A DNA stretch of 64,000 nucleotides from Mortierella sp. BCC40632. Its lineage: Eukaryota; Mortierellomycota; Mortierellomycetes; Mortierellales; Mortierellaceae. The position numbers were made by a program, and so were the translations under genes. Below the pieces are notes generated by a model. That model saw only the letters and a list, made by a program, of their open reading frames with translations. It searched no databases and was not told the origin of the DNA. Shown here one piece after another: positions 11,478 through 22,894 of this stretch. Every line of letters starts with the position of its first letter. Position 1 is the stretch's first letter. The stretch spans positions 2,225,501 through 2,289,500 of the forward strand of contig WAEK01000008.1 in NCBI GenBank assembly GCA_011634665.1, given 5' to 3'.

Positions 11478-14474
11478 ATGTCTATCGACCAGCAGTTCCA
11501 CTGCTCAAGCAGTGCTGTTCCTCGGAGTTTGGTGACACTTGAGACTGTCTTTGACAGTGCCAATAACCAGAACATCATCCTCTGGGATAGTGTCGAGCGT
11601 GCCTTTCCTGGAGCCCAATATCTCCTAAAAGATAATCGCATGGTTGAGTTTGAACGAGGCCCAGACTTTAAGATGTACGGTATCTCTGCGGCTCTATCGA
11701 ACAGCTGAAAGTAGCAAGGAAGAGAGAGAAGGTATTAACCGATCCACTGACTCGCTCTTCTTCCATGGGCCATGGATGACTTTTTAACTAGACTAGAGCC
11801 ACGGAGAATACGAGCCTTTCCTGAGAGCGTGTTCGAAGTCGTCCTCATGGAACCCGTCGTAACCCAGCAAGGTCAACCACAACAGGAGCAGCTTCAATCG
11901 CTACCCAAGACCCCTCTCCAACCACAACAGCCACTCTCTGCCTCAAGTACACCTTGTCAGCAAACCCAAACGGAGGTTCTGGTAGAAGAAATACTTTTGC
12001 AGGAGAACACTCACTCTGAAGAGCAATTAGTGTACTCTCAACCACCACCAGAGGAACGGCCAGCACCCTGGGTAGTTGAAGAGTCTTCGATATGGAATAC
12101 GACTTTTGATGCATTCATAAGCGACTTTCTCAATGCTCAATACCCTCGTCTGTTTATTCTCCTGCCAGCATATCCACTCCAGCATCGATTCAATCCTTTT
12201 GTCGATTTGTTTCGAATCCACTATCTGTGCGAACATGGTCAATCCGCAAGAACAGATGGATCAACACACTCACCATTTGAGGTCCATCTTACCTCCTCTC
12301 CTGGCTATGAAGTTAACAATCCAATTCAGTTCCTTGAAGTCTGTGGCTCCTATGTCCTACGAGTTCTTCAGATTGTCAGGCGTAGGACCATCTTCTCAGA
12401 TACTACCAGTGGCAATACCCTTACAGGATCTATTGCGAGCCATTGGCAACAAGCGACATCAACCCTGCAATATTCTCCAAAAGAGTTGACCAAGTTCATA
12501 GACGATACCATATTGACTCTCCAGGAGCGTATCCAATCCTTGACAGCAGAGTCATCCCAGGGATCAGGTAGTTCCTTCTTACTCGAGGGAGATACTGAAG
12601 TCCAAGCTCAAGATCAAGCTCGGTTGCAAGCTGAAAATGATATCAAGCGTCAATGGACCAATTTTGTCGACTATCTCACCTTGAGCCCCCAAAAAAGCAT
12701 AGGAGGGCTTTTTCGAGTTGTCATGAACGGCGAGAGTGTCAAGTGGGTGTGTCAGTCTCATTATGACTTGGAGTTTACGGAATCTTCCAAGGCACAGCTC
12801 TCCAGGACTCTCAATGAGCTAGGAATCCAATCGAGTAAAATCGACTGGCGAGGTCAGTTGAAACTCACGTTGGAGTTACCCTCCAACGCTATTCAGCTAC
12901 ATCGTGTAATCGAGTCCACCAAGGGGATGGTGAGCGAACTCCATTTGGCCATGTATTGGGCTGTGACGTCTGGAATTCTGGATGTAGTCCAGAATGTGGT
13001 GACCACTTTCCACATTGTTTCCCTTGGCTTGGAGGTCTCCACGTTCCAAGGTGGCACTGTTGCAATAGCAGATGCAGTTGGCCGCATTATGACTAGTGGC
13101 AAGCTCCAAGTTCTCAAGTTCACAGGATGGGATCATTGGCAGTCATTGGCGAGCAACCTACCACGGAGCTCGAAGACATTGACATCGACACTTCGACTTC
13201 TTACTCTCGAGAACTGCGGGATTCCAGATGGCAACTGCCTGGAATCACTCTTTCGAGCCAACCCCAACCTAATTCGAGTCGTCATCATAAGTAACTCTGA
13301 TTCAGTTACTTTTGAAGTCGTACCCACAGCATCTCACTCCAGTGAAAATCCTGCATTCCGCGTGATGGTCGACGGAAGTCCTGGGTTAATGTCGAAAAGC
13401 AATTATTCGAGGCTCGATATCTTTTACTGGTCACATATCACGGAACTCATTATGCCTGCTACCTATTCTGTTGGGTCGGACCTGAAGGACATTTTATCGT
13501 CCAACCCTCAATTACTGTCGATTACGGTTGAATACACGAACCAGCCTTGCTTACTGGATATCGTTGGTGTCTCTCATGTAGTCCAGGGTATGAACCATCC
13601 CCTCCAATACTTCTCCATCAAGGGTGCTCTCTACCATGAAATGCTCGTCACCAAACTCAACAAAGGGGCCATCGAAAAGATAGCTGTAATCAAACACTCA
13701 GGAGTTTATACCAACCAAAAGAGCATTCTTCAGGAAGAGCTCAAAATCTGCGTCTCTTCGAACGATACGTGGCCATGGTTCAAGACTGACAGTGCGTGGG
13801 GTAGGGAATGGTATTTAACTGTCAGTCATTGGGATAGTCGTCGAGAAAAGATCCTTTTCAGTTTGATGAGCCAACTTCCATCTTCAATCTTGGTTTCGAT
13901 CAAATGTGATTTTGCTCAAAATTCTGGGTTTTTCGAGGCAACCAAACGTGTCGCTACAATTAGTGCCAATGCGCTGGGGCAATTCGAGTTATCAGGGGTG
14001 CAGGGTGGCTATTGGCCATCAGAATTACAAGTCTTCATGACTCGGGTCTATCCTACTCCAAATCTCAAACAACTGACTCTTAAGAGTGTATGCTATGATA
14101 ACTCCTTCTATAGTGCTCACAACAGCCAACCCGATGATCCACTGGCGAAATGGATTGCAGCGGCCGTTGCCTATCTGAACCAGCTGGATGGTTTTGAGTG
14201 TCTCGAGTTTAGCAGTGTCAATTTGCATCAATCTACTTGGAATAGGATCTTGAGATCTATTCGATACCAAGATTGACGAACGTTTGTCTTGATTAATACC
14301 AATATTGGCGATTCTCAGCTCGGGTTGTTGCAGGCCACTGTTCCGAGAGATATTGACTTTACACTCGAGGTCGGGGGGTGCGCCTTCGCTTCGAGGACAA
14401 GTCTCGAAAGCCTCAGAAATGCCTTTGTTGGCTGCAAGACCAAGGTCCAAATTCCACCGATTGAGCATTGGTAA
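11478..14474 (+). pseudogene. Array unit 4: family member truncated by a nonsense codon
   Basis: Exons are 11478-11674 and 11792-14276. The frame stops at TGA 14274-14276 just after SIRYQ, where the other members read a glycine codon (GCAGGACGA becomes GATTGACGA). The same frame continues open to 14474 with the usual C-terminus (TNIGDSQLGLLQATVPRDID...), so a single substitution cluster removes about 66 residues. The conserved DTWPWC motif reads DTWPWF (codon 13779). Intron and exon 1 are nearly identical to unit 5, so the damage looks recent. It may be a pseudogene or may still make a shortened protein of about 893 aa. Confidence 0.8.
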
Positions 14475-14880
14475 TGGGAGACTCCTGTCATGCCTGTTTT
14501 ACTTAAATTTGAAATCATTTGTATAATATAAACAGAGAAGACCCATTTCCATTGACACTGAGAGGCTACCGTTTGTTGGGACGAGGGTAGAATCGTTCCT
14601 CCAATCAGCCACTATAGTTGTCTTTTGAGAGCTCTATTCATTTGTAGTAGTTGGAGATGAACGAAAGTAAAGTGCTTCTGGCTCGAGCTATCCGTATTCT
14701 GTGCAAATGACAAGAGGAACATTTGATAACATTTCTAGTGAAGATACTCGTTGGTGACTAGGAGTAGTCAATATCGTTCTTTAAACTGAGGCAAGCTCAA
14801 GGAGTCAAGGAAGTAGACTATGAAGTCTTCCTGAGGAACATGTCGACCCTTTATTCTCTGCAAAGACCCCTGAAATCTCT
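14475..14880. other. Spacer after unit 4, left flank of the DIRS insertion
   Basis: No gene is seen. The sequence from about 14560 parallels 10900-11210 after unit 3 (for example the CTCGAGCTATCCGTATTCTG stretch near 14683). It stops at the DIRS left end at 14881 and resumes at 19086. Confidence 0.6.
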
Positions 14881-14925
14881 GGCTAGCAAAGTCGAATATC
14901 ATGAAGACTTTAGCCTATTATCCGA

Positions 14926-15027
14926 GGGGCCAGGACCATATATGTGTAACCTTCTTTACTCGAAAATCCAGAAAAAAATACCCGCTAAATAAATTCAGCT
15001 CTCCACACTACAGAGTACTACATCTTC
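14926..15027 (+). repeat. DIRS left inverted terminal repeat
   Basis: This is the reverse complement of 18973-19074, beginning GGGGCCAGGACCATATATGT and ending CATCTTC. The core is essentially identical to its partner by eye. Confidence 0.9.
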
Positions 15028-15088
15028 GGTGGGAGAGACAGGAAAACAACTAAAGAAAACTAAGGGAGGAAATAACGAGGGTGGGAGC

Positions 15089-15182
15089 TATATGGTCCTG
15101 GCCCCTCGGATAATAGGCTAAAGTCTTCATGATATTCGACTTTGCTAGCCATTATCCATTTGGGGCCAGGACCATATATGTG
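15089..15182. repeat. DIRS internal complementary region
   Basis: 15089-15150 is the reverse complement of the left edge (14881-14942). 15151-15182 is the reverse complement of the right edge (about 19054-19085). The two halves abut at 15150/15151, reproducing the head-to-tail junction of a circular form and defining the element ends. Confidence 0.88.
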
Positions 15183-15197
15183 GATCCAGAGCGGAAT

Positions 15198-16490
15198 TTA
15201 TGGCAAAATCATCGACGTGAAATTGGTTGAAGTAGCTGTGTTCAACCGATAGAACTTGTCGAAAAGTACAGAGGACGACCAATTCCCGTGTACGACAACG
15301 TCGTCCACTCTAGCACCCTGTCTGATTGCAGCCGTGGAACCAATTGCTCTTGCTTTAGGGAGCTTGGCATTCTTGGGAAGATTTAGCTTGCGTGTAATCG
15401 AAGCGATGTGGTTGCTGATGCGTTCAGAACCGACTGGTTTGTCTAGGTCTCTGACATCTCGGATCAATGGGCGATACGATAATGAGGGGTCCTTCGGGTG
15501 AGGGACATCTACCTCATGGCCTTGAATACGCGATAGGTACTCGGCAAGCGTCTTGATAGGGCACAACAAAGGGTCATCATGGCATTTGACGGTGGTGTAT
15601 TTGCAGATACGACTACCCCTCCTAGTTTCCTTTGGTAAGAGGATTGGTAATACCACAGCGAACTGGTCTATATGAAACCTGTCATTGGAGAGATCAATGC
15701 ACATTATATCGCTGGGTCGGAAGAAACCGCAGGTACCAAGGAGCCAACAAAGCTTTTGGGTGAGGAAAAGATCAGTGAGGGACGAGTTCTGCCCCTGCTG
15801 TCGGAAGTGTTCCACGATTGGACTGATATCGATGCTTAACTCCTTTGTGTGCTTGATCTCTCGTCTGCGAAGAGAGCGAAAAAAGAACTGTTGGTAGTCT
15901 TCACCGTTGAAGAGAGACTTGTCGTCGTACATCTGAATGATGGCTGATTTGTAAGTGTCAACTGTGTTGGCTGCCCATCCATTAATGGATACACCTGAGG
16001 CTAACCAGTTGAGGAGTTGGACTGGTTGAGGTACCATTGCGTCTACGTTGCGTGCTGTAGCCCAAGTTATGTACCTGTCCTGTATGCTGGAATACGCTTT
16101 TTGTCTGCGTTGTACTTCTGGGCTATCGACTATGATAGATGCTGTGCTTGCATCCCATCCTTTGTCCATTAGGCGTCGCCTCTTATCTTCCAAGCGCATA
16201 AAGACCAGTGGGGGTTCTTCTCCAGGATGTCCGGTGCGTTTCCTGGGGCTGGGATCACTCTGTGTCGAGGGACAGGCATCGGTGGAGCTGTTGCCATTTC
16301 TAACGCCGTTGGGAACCAGACTGCTGTCGGCCAATAGGGAGTTATCAGAGTGGCTTGAATTTTCTCCATGCGGATCTTCTGAAGAATGAGGGAGATCAGA
16401 TTCCATGGAGGGCAAATGTAAGCTCTGCCTAGGTCCACCCAGGAGTGTTTGAGAGCGTCGCAACCGATGGCGTCTGCCGATGGCTTCCAA
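15198..16490 (-). CDS. DIRS tyrosine recombinase
   Basis: The reading frame is open for 430 codons. Its 5' part overlaps the RT/RNase H frame, which is usual for DIRS elements; the true ATG is probably internal (for example MESDLPHSSE). An N-terminal SAM-like DNA-binding region (LLNWLASGVSINGWAANTVD) precedes the catalytic domain. Visible catalytic positions are the first Arg in CGFFRPSDIM, the second box ARAIGSTAAI, HGNW, and the nucleophile Tyr in FDKFYRL. It would integrate the circular DNA intermediate. This is the best preserved ORF of the element and has no internal stop. Confidence 0.85.
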   Translation of the reverse strand: MEAIGRRHRLRRSQTLLGGPRQSLHLPSMESDLPHSSEDPHGENSSHSDNSLLADSSLVPNGVRNGNSSTDACPSTQSDPSPRKRTGHPGEEPPLVFMRLEDKRRRLMDKGWDASTASIIVDSPEVQRRQKAYSSIQDRYITWATARNVDAMVPQPVQLLNWLASGVSINGWAANTVDTYKSAIIQMYDDKSLFNGEDYQQFFFRSLRRREIKHTKELSIDISPIVEHFRQQGQNSSLTDLFLTQKLCWLLGTCGFFRPSDIMCIDLSNDRFHIDQFAVVLPILLPKETRRGSRICKYTTVKCHDDPLLCPIKTLAEYLSRIQGHEVDVPHPKDPSLSYRPLIRDVRDLDKPVGSERISNHIASITRKLNLPKNAKLPKARAIGSTAAIRQGARVDDVVVHGNWSSSVLFDKFYRLNTATSTNFTSMILP

Positions 16491-17990
16491 GTCATGTACC
16501 GTGGCAGTTGGTGGTTGCTGGGAGAGGCGAAGAGATCGACGTGGTGAGGGGCCCCAATACCGATCTAGTTTTGCGAAGAACTGAGGGTCTATGGACCATT
16601 CCAGTTGACCTACGAGCCGTCGTGATGGAGCGTCTGCAGGATTGAAGGCTGAGGGGGCACATATGTCGTCCGTCCGTATCCTTGTCTCTGTCTGTAGACA
16701 CCATTCCCCATATCGTCGTCGCCAGTTTCCTCAATTGTGGTGACCTTGTCCCTCCGAACCTGTTGATGTAGGATATTGTCGTAATATTGTCCGATATTAT
16801 GTTGACGACTTTTTCCCTTTGCTTCCGGTTGTCGAAGGGCGATTTGCACTGCCAACAGTTCCTTGACATTGATGTGCTTGTGTTGATCTCGAGGAGGCCA
16901 AGTCCCTTTGACCGTCCTGTTGTTGATCACTACACCCCACCCTGGGTCGGAGGCGTCTGTGTAGATGTCTGCTTGAGGTGTTGAGGTGATCCATGAAAGC
17001 CCATTCCATTCCTTGAGTTGTGTCGTCCACCAGTGTAGCTCCTTGCATGCTGCTGGAGATAGAGATATTAAGCTCTCCCATGAGTCCTCTGATTTCAGAG
17101 CTTGTATCTTCTCGGTCATCAGGTTTTGGACTTTGAGACGGGCCGGGAATACTGCGGCTGTCATCGCGACTGTCTTGCCGATAAGGACGACAGTTGGCGA
17201 ACTGAGCATTCCTTCTTGTTCAACATCTTGGATGCCATCCTGCGAACATCGCGGATCTTCTTGCCCGGCAGACGAAGTGTCATCGAGGCTGTGTCTAGCT
17301 CGAACCCCAGGTGCTCCAGCTTCTTGGATGGTTTGAGGCTCGACTTGGACTCCTTTGTCAAGAAACCGAGGTCCTTGAGCTTCTTTAGGACCCTGTTGGT
17401 GGCTATCTCTGACTTCTTTTTTGGATGTCGCTGCGATAATTAGATCGTCCAGATAGGCTGAGATTCGAATTCCCTTTTTCCTTGCCCAGCGGAGTAGGGG
17501 TTTCAAAATCTTGGTGAAAATTAACGGTGCGAGAGACAGACCGAATGGGAGGACCCTGAACTGATAGAGTTTTTCTTTCCACAGGAACTGAAGATACTTC
17601 CTGGATGAGGGGTCGATGGGGACGTGGAGGAAAGCATCTCTTAAGTCTATTGAGGTAAGGTAATCGTTCCTCTTTATTAAACTGCATACATGCTGAATCG
17701 TCTCCATTTTGAACGGTCTGGTCGGTACGAACTTGTTCAGAGGCCTCAAGTTCAATACTGGGCGCAAGTCCCCTGTCTTCTTTGGAATGGTGAAGAGTTG
17801 GCTGGTGAAACCATCTCCATTTGTACATTCTATCGCTCCCTTTTCCAGTAAGGCTGACACCTCGGCGTCTATACTCGCTGTTTCCTCCTTTGAAAGGGGT
17901 CTTGGAGGAGGGTGTGTCTCCGATGTCGGAGGAGGGGAGAGAAACGGGACCCTGTAGCCGTGCTCGATGATTCGGAGAATGGCGGGGTTG
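16169..17990 (-). pseudogene. DIRS reverse transcriptase / RNase H, frameshifted
   Basis: From about 17860 the frame reads LFTIPKKTGDLRPVLNLRPL, SIDLRDAFLHVPID, LPFGLSLAP and the catalytic box AYLDDLIIAAT. Near 17385 the frame shifts; the connecting segment is in another frame (KLEHLGFELDTASMTLRLPG, 17161-17361). The RNase H part (IYTDASDPGWGVVI, NVKELLAVQIALR) returns to the first frame until about 16860, then shifts again to FDNRKQREKVVNIISDN and WGMVSTDRDKD. The C-terminal part (MTWKPSADAIGCDALKHSW) overlaps the recombinase frame. At least two to three frameshifts make this copy inactive unless they are sequencing errors. Confidence 0.8.
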
Positions 17991-18012
17991 TCGGTAACAG
18001 TCCGCCATTCTT

Positions 18013-18917
18013 CTAAGAAGAATCTGAGTCGTCCTCCGACCTTCTCTTTGTTGGTTTGCGACTCTGGCTTCGTCCTCTTCGGTGGTTTGAGCCTCGGTAC
18101 TTGTTGTCGTCCCTCCGTCTGGAGTTGTTGTCCTTGTGAAAATGGGAACGGTCATTATCGCCGTTGTTGTTTCGACGATTGTTGTATGCATTGTTCTGCT
18201 TGTACCCCTGGTTGTTGTCCCTGTTGTTGTTCTTGGGATTAGAGTAATTGTTATTCTTGAATTTACTCTTGGGTCGGAAGGTGTTCTCCAACGAACGTTG
18301 GGTCTTGAGCTCTTCCTCCAGCTTCTTAGGGTCAATGATGTCTGAGGTGTCCGACTTAAAGGTGATGCCTTGAGCGTTGCGGATGTTGTCAAGGCGCATC
18401 CTGTTGACCTTCCCGGTTGTTCCTGCGATGTGGTCTCGCATAAGTGTCGCGAACGAGGTGCAGATCTCCACCATGTCCTTTGCGTCAATGGAAACACTGT
18501 CTTCCATTGCCCAAACTTGATGTAAGAAAAGGTCGATTGGTCTGGTGAGATTGGCGAGTCTCTTTTGAATCGAGCGTAATTGAAGATCGTGGCCTTTCTG
18601 GGAAGTTGAGAACTTGACTGAAGAAGGGGTCTTCGGTGGATCGTACTGCATAAAGGCGTTCTTGGGGTACTGTCTGAACGACTCCCAGAAGTCTTCATCG
18701 CTGATGTCCTGCTCGAAAAAGGAGTTTGGGTCTGAGGGGGGCGTAGGGGAGGGTAGCGCTCACCCTCAGTTTCGGAGGGGTGGAAAGTGCGGATCTGAAC
18801 TGGATCCTCCAACTGGGGATCGTTGTCGTGGGCATTGTTTCTTTTAAGAGCGGCAAGCTCTTTGGCCATAGTAGCCATTTGCTGTTGGAGAGAGGAGACA
18901 ATATCATCTTGAGACAT
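18013..18917 (-). pseudogene. DIRS Gag-like protein, frameshifted
   Basis: It starts with MSQDDIVSSLQQQMATMAKE, a short coiled coil. The frame shifts in a C6 run near 18736-18741, after which FFEQDISDEDFWESFRQYP continues in another frame to 18013. The C-terminus is strongly basic and N/R-rich (KNNNRDNNQ, RRRDDNKYRGSNHRRGRSQS), consistent with nucleic-acid binding. The role is inferred from position and composition. Confidence 0.7.
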
Positions 18918-18972
18918 GAGGGAAATTTGTGATCAAAAATTGCGTGCGGATAGTGTTCCTGGCGAAACAAAA

Positions 18973-19074
18973 GAAGATGTAGTACTCTGTAGTGTGGAGA
19001 GCTGAATTTATTTAGCGGGTATTTTTTTCTGGATTTTCGAGTAAAGAAGGTTACACATATATGGTCCTGGCCCC
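18973..19074 (-). repeat. DIRS right inverted terminal repeat
   Basis: This is the partner of 14926-15027. It is followed by the edge AAATGGATAAT (to 19085) that is reproduced in the internal complementary region. Confidence 0.9.
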
Positions 19075-19085
19075 AAATGGATAAT

Positions 19086-19324
19086 TGTTCAGAAAGGGGG
19101 ACTGTTCTAAATGTTCTTGGCAGACAAGAGGGCGGTGTGACAAAAAAAAAAAAAAAAAAAAAAACCAGGGCCAAGGACATGATGGAAACCTCGCGTGTGA
19201 ATATTTGTCGGCCATCTTCCAGTTCCTTCTCTCTTTCCTTTCTCATCTCATTCCTCTCTCATTCGTTTCTCATTCTTCTCTCATTCCTTTCCTATCCCTT
19301 TCTCATTCCATTCAATCTTTGCTA
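19086..19324 (+). promoter_or_regulatory. Promoter and leader of unit 5
   Basis: Array sequence resumes right after the DIRS right end (TGTTCAGAAAGGGGG, compare TGTTCGAAAGGGG at 11219). GTGTGACA (19135) is followed by an A23 run (19142-19164), then TCGCGTGTGA (19191) and a C/T-rich leader (19205-19320). The DIRS insertion lies only about 50 bp upstream of the first motif, so it could affect expression. Confidence 0.55.
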
Positions 19325-22321
19325 ATGTCTGTTGACCAGCAGTTCCATTGCTCAAGCAGCGCTGTTCCTCAGAGCTCAGTGATACTCGAGACTGTCTTTG
19401 ACAGTGCCAATAATCGGGACATCATCCTCTGGGATAGTGTCGAGCGTGCTTTTCCTGGTGTCCAGTATCTCCTAAAAGATAATCGCATGGTTGAGTTTGA
19501 ACGAGGCCCAGACTTTAAGATGTACGGTATCTCTGTGGCTCTATCGAACAGCTGAAAGTAGCAAGGAAGAGAGAGAAGGTATTAACCGATCCACTGACTC
19601 GCTCTTCTTCCATGGGCCATGGATGACTTCTCAACTAGACTAGAGCCACGGAGGATACGAACCTTTCCTGAGAGCGTGTTTAAAGTCATCCTCATGGAAT
19701 CCATCGTGGCTCAGCAAAGTCAACCACAACAAGAGCAACCTCGGTCACCTCCCAAGACCCCTCTCCAACCACAACAGCCACCTTCTGCCTCAAGTACATC
19801 TTGTCAACAAACCCAAATGGAGGCTCTGGTAGAGGAATTGTCCATGCAGGAGAACACTCACTCTGAAGAGCAATTAGTTCACGCTCAACCACCACCAGAG
19901 GAACGACCAGCACCCTGGGTTGTTGAAGAGTCTTCGATATGGAATAAGACTTTTGATGCATTCATAAACGACTTTCTCAATGCTCAATACCCCCGTCTTT
20001 TTATTCTCCTGCCAGCATATCCACTCCAGCATCGATTCAACCCTTTTGTCGATTTATTTCGAATCCACTATCTCTGCGAACATGGTCAATCCACAGGAAC
20101 TGATGGATTGACGCACTTACCATTTGAGGTTCATCTTACCTCCTCTCCTGGCTATGAAGTTGACAATCCGAGTCAGTTCCTTGAAGCCTGTGGTGGCTAT
20201 ATCGTACGAATGCTTCAGATTGTCAGGCGTAGGACCATATTCTCAGATACTGCCAATCGTAGTAATACCACAGGAGCTCATGCGAGTCATAGCCAACAAA
20301 TAACATCGACTCCGCCATATTCTCTAGAAGAGTTGACCAAGTTCATAGACGATGCCATATTGACTCTCCAGGAGCGTATCCAGTCCTTGGCATCAGAGTC
20401 ATCCCAGGGTCCAGATACTCCATTCTCACTCGAAGGAGATAATGAAGTCCAAACTCAAGATCAAGCTCGGTTGCAAGCCCGAAATGAAATCAAGCATCAA
20501 TGGACCAATTGCATTAAATTTCTCACCTTGAGCTCCAGAAAAAACATTGGAAAGTTTTTCCGAGTTGTCATGAATGGTATAGGTTTCAAGTGGGTGTGTC
20601 CCTCTCATTATGACTTGGAGTTTACGGAATCTTCCAAGGCACAGCTCTCTAGGATTCTCAATGAAATAGGAATTCAATCAAGTAGAATTAGCATTCTAGG
20701 TCAGTTGGAACTCGAGTTGAAATCACCCTCCCACGTTCTTCAGCTACATCGTGTGACTGAGCTCACCAAAAGGATTTCGGGTAAACTTCAATTGACCATG
20801 GACTGGGCTGTGACGGCTGAGGATCTGGATGCACTCCAGAATGCAATGGCTACCTCCAATATTATCTCTCTTAATTTGAAGGTTTCCGATTTCCAAGGCG
20901 GCATTGTTGCGATGGTAGATGCAGTTGGCCGCATTATGAATCATGGTAAACTTCAAGTTCTCGAGTTCAATGGATGGGATCATTGGCAGTCATTGGCGAA
21001 TAGCCTACCCCAGAGCTCGACGACATCGAAACTTCGAGTTCTCACTCTCAAGAAATGTGGGATCCCAGATGGCGACTGCCTGGAGTCACTCTTCCGAGCC
21101 TACCCTAACCTGACTCAGATCAACATTACTTGGGGACCGGCCAAGGATTTTTCATATACTTTGGAAGTCACACCCTCAATTTCCCATTCCAGCACATGTC
21201 CTGCCTTTAGTGTGGCAATCAATGGAAGTCCTAGTCTGATGTCGAAAGATGGTTGTTTGAAACTCGGTATCTTTTACTGGCCTCAGATCACCGAGCTCAC
21301 TATGCCTGCTCTCTGTTCTATTCAGTGGGACCTGAGAGGCATTTTATCAGTCAACCCTCAACTACGGTCGATTACGGTTGACTACACGAACCAGCCTTGC
21401 GTACTGGATATCGTTGGTGTCTCTCATGTAGTCCAGGATATGAACCATCCCCTCCAATGCTTTGCATTCAAGAGCACTCATTTCCATGATATGCTCGTCA
21501 CCAAACTTAACAAAGGGGCCATCGAAAAGATATCTTTAATCAAACACTCAAGAGTTCACAACAGCCGAACAAGCATTCTTCAAGAAGAACTCAGAATCTG
21601 TGTCTCTTCGAGCGATACGTGGCCATGGTGCAAGAGTGATAGTGCATGGAATAGGGAATGGTATTTAAGTGTCAGTCACTGGGACAGCAGTCGAGAAACG
21701 ATTTTTTCCAGTTTGATGAGTCGACTTCCCCCTTCGATCTCAGTTTCGATCAAATGTCATTTTGCTCAAAGGCCTGGGCCTATCGAAGCAACCGAACGTG
21801 TTGTTACAATTAGTGCCAATGTGCTGCGAGAATTCGAGTTATTAGGAGTGTCCGATGGTTTTTGGCCACCCGAATGGCAAGGATTCATGACTCTGGCCCA
21901 ACCCACTCCGAATCTAGAACGACTGGTTCTTGTGAAAGTGTGTGCTACCCGGTTTAGTGATCCTGGCAGCCTCCAATACGAGGATCCACTGGCGAAATGG
22001 GTTGCGGCGGCCGTTGCTTATCTGAATCAGCTGGATGGATTTAAGTACCTCGAGTTTAGCGATGTCATGTTTCATCGATCTACTTGGAACAAGATTTTGA
22101 GATCGATTCGATACCAAGCAGGACGAGCGGTAGTCTTGTTTAATACCAATATTAATGACACTCAACTCGAGTTGTTGGAGGCCACTGTTCCGAGAGATGT
22201 TGACTTTACTCTCTCGATCGAAGGGCCTTATTCGAATTTTTCAGAGGCACGTGTCCAAAGCCTCAGAAAAGCCTTTGTTGGCCGCAAGACCAAGGTCCAA
22301 GTACAACAGACCATGGATTGA
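19325..22321 (+). CDS. Array unit 5: three-module LRR-like protein, two exons
   Basis: Exons are 19325-19521 (197 nt) and 19639-22321, giving 959 aa. Approximate spliced layout: N-terminal module 1-87 (MSVDQQFHCSSSAV; IILWDSVERAFPGVQYLLKD); Q/P linker 88-164; middle module 165-265 (WNKTFDAFINDFLNAQYPRL, CEHGQSTGTDG); Q-rich stretch near 336-355; FRVVMNGIGFKWVC near 374; LRR-like solenoid about 420-930 with DTWPWC at 725-730. The first exon and 117-bp intron match unit 4 almost base for base. Frame intact. Confidence 0.87.
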
Positions 22322-22894
22322 TAAAGAGAGGCCCCTTCTTTGAACCTTTTTATGTAAACTCAATCTCATGTGTACAATGACAACAAAGAACCATTTTGGA
22401 TTTGCCTGTGTGCTAATGATGGAGAGAAGATTTGAAATATTCCTATGCAGGTCAATGGCCCATCATTGGCTCTACGTGGTTACTGTTTGTTGGAAAGGGA
22501 GTAGCCTGAGATGTTTGTTTTATGGTTTGAACTGGATGGATAGATAAATCTTCTTGCCAAACCCCGTTGTTGAGACGGGATCAAAGAATCCTAGAAGTAG
22601 GATCTGCAAAGATCCTTGATATCTCCTGTGCCAGCAGACGCTTGTCCTGAAGGGAAAGAGTGCTGGACAGATGTTCGTGTGCGTGTGCTTGAGAGTCCAT
22701 TGGACTGTGGTGTGACAAAGAAATTGAGGCTGAGCAAAAGGAGAGGAGGTGGGGGAAGCCTCGCGTGTGAATGAATGAGCATGCATGTGGTTCATTCTTC
22801 ATTTCCTGCTACATTCTCCATCTCCTCTCGTCACTATCTCAACTTACCTTAATTCCCCTCCTTCTTCCTTCCTCCTTCCTTTCAACTCTCGCCA
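22322..22894. promoter_or_regulatory. Spacer, promoter and leader before unit 6
   Basis: It holds the 3' element TTGCCTGTGTGCTAATGATG (about 22402), then a stretch at 22525-22620 (TCTTCTTGCCAAACCCCGTT) homologous to the coding 3' end of the minus-strand gene at 43408-44379. The best copy of the promoter pair follows: GTGTGACAAAGAAATTG (22710-22726) and TCGCGTGTGAATGAATG (22761). A C/T-rich leader completes it. No gene is supported. Confidence 0.6.

Larger units (their letters stand above)
14881..19085 (-). mobile_element. DIRS-like tyrosine-recombinase retrotransposon, degenerate
   Basis: About 4.2 kb in minus orientation, in the order gag, RT/RNase H, tyrosine recombinase, internal complementary region. 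It has 102-bp inverted terminal repeats (14926-15027 and 18973-19074). An internal region (15089-15182) is complementary to both outer edges joined together, which is the hallmark of DIRS replication through a circular intermediate. Ends were set by the internal region's junction and by comparison with the unoccupied spacer after unit 3. No target-site duplication is seen, as expected for recombinase-mediated insertion. Gag and RT/RH carry frameshifts, so the copy is probably non-autonomous. Confidence 0.9.
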
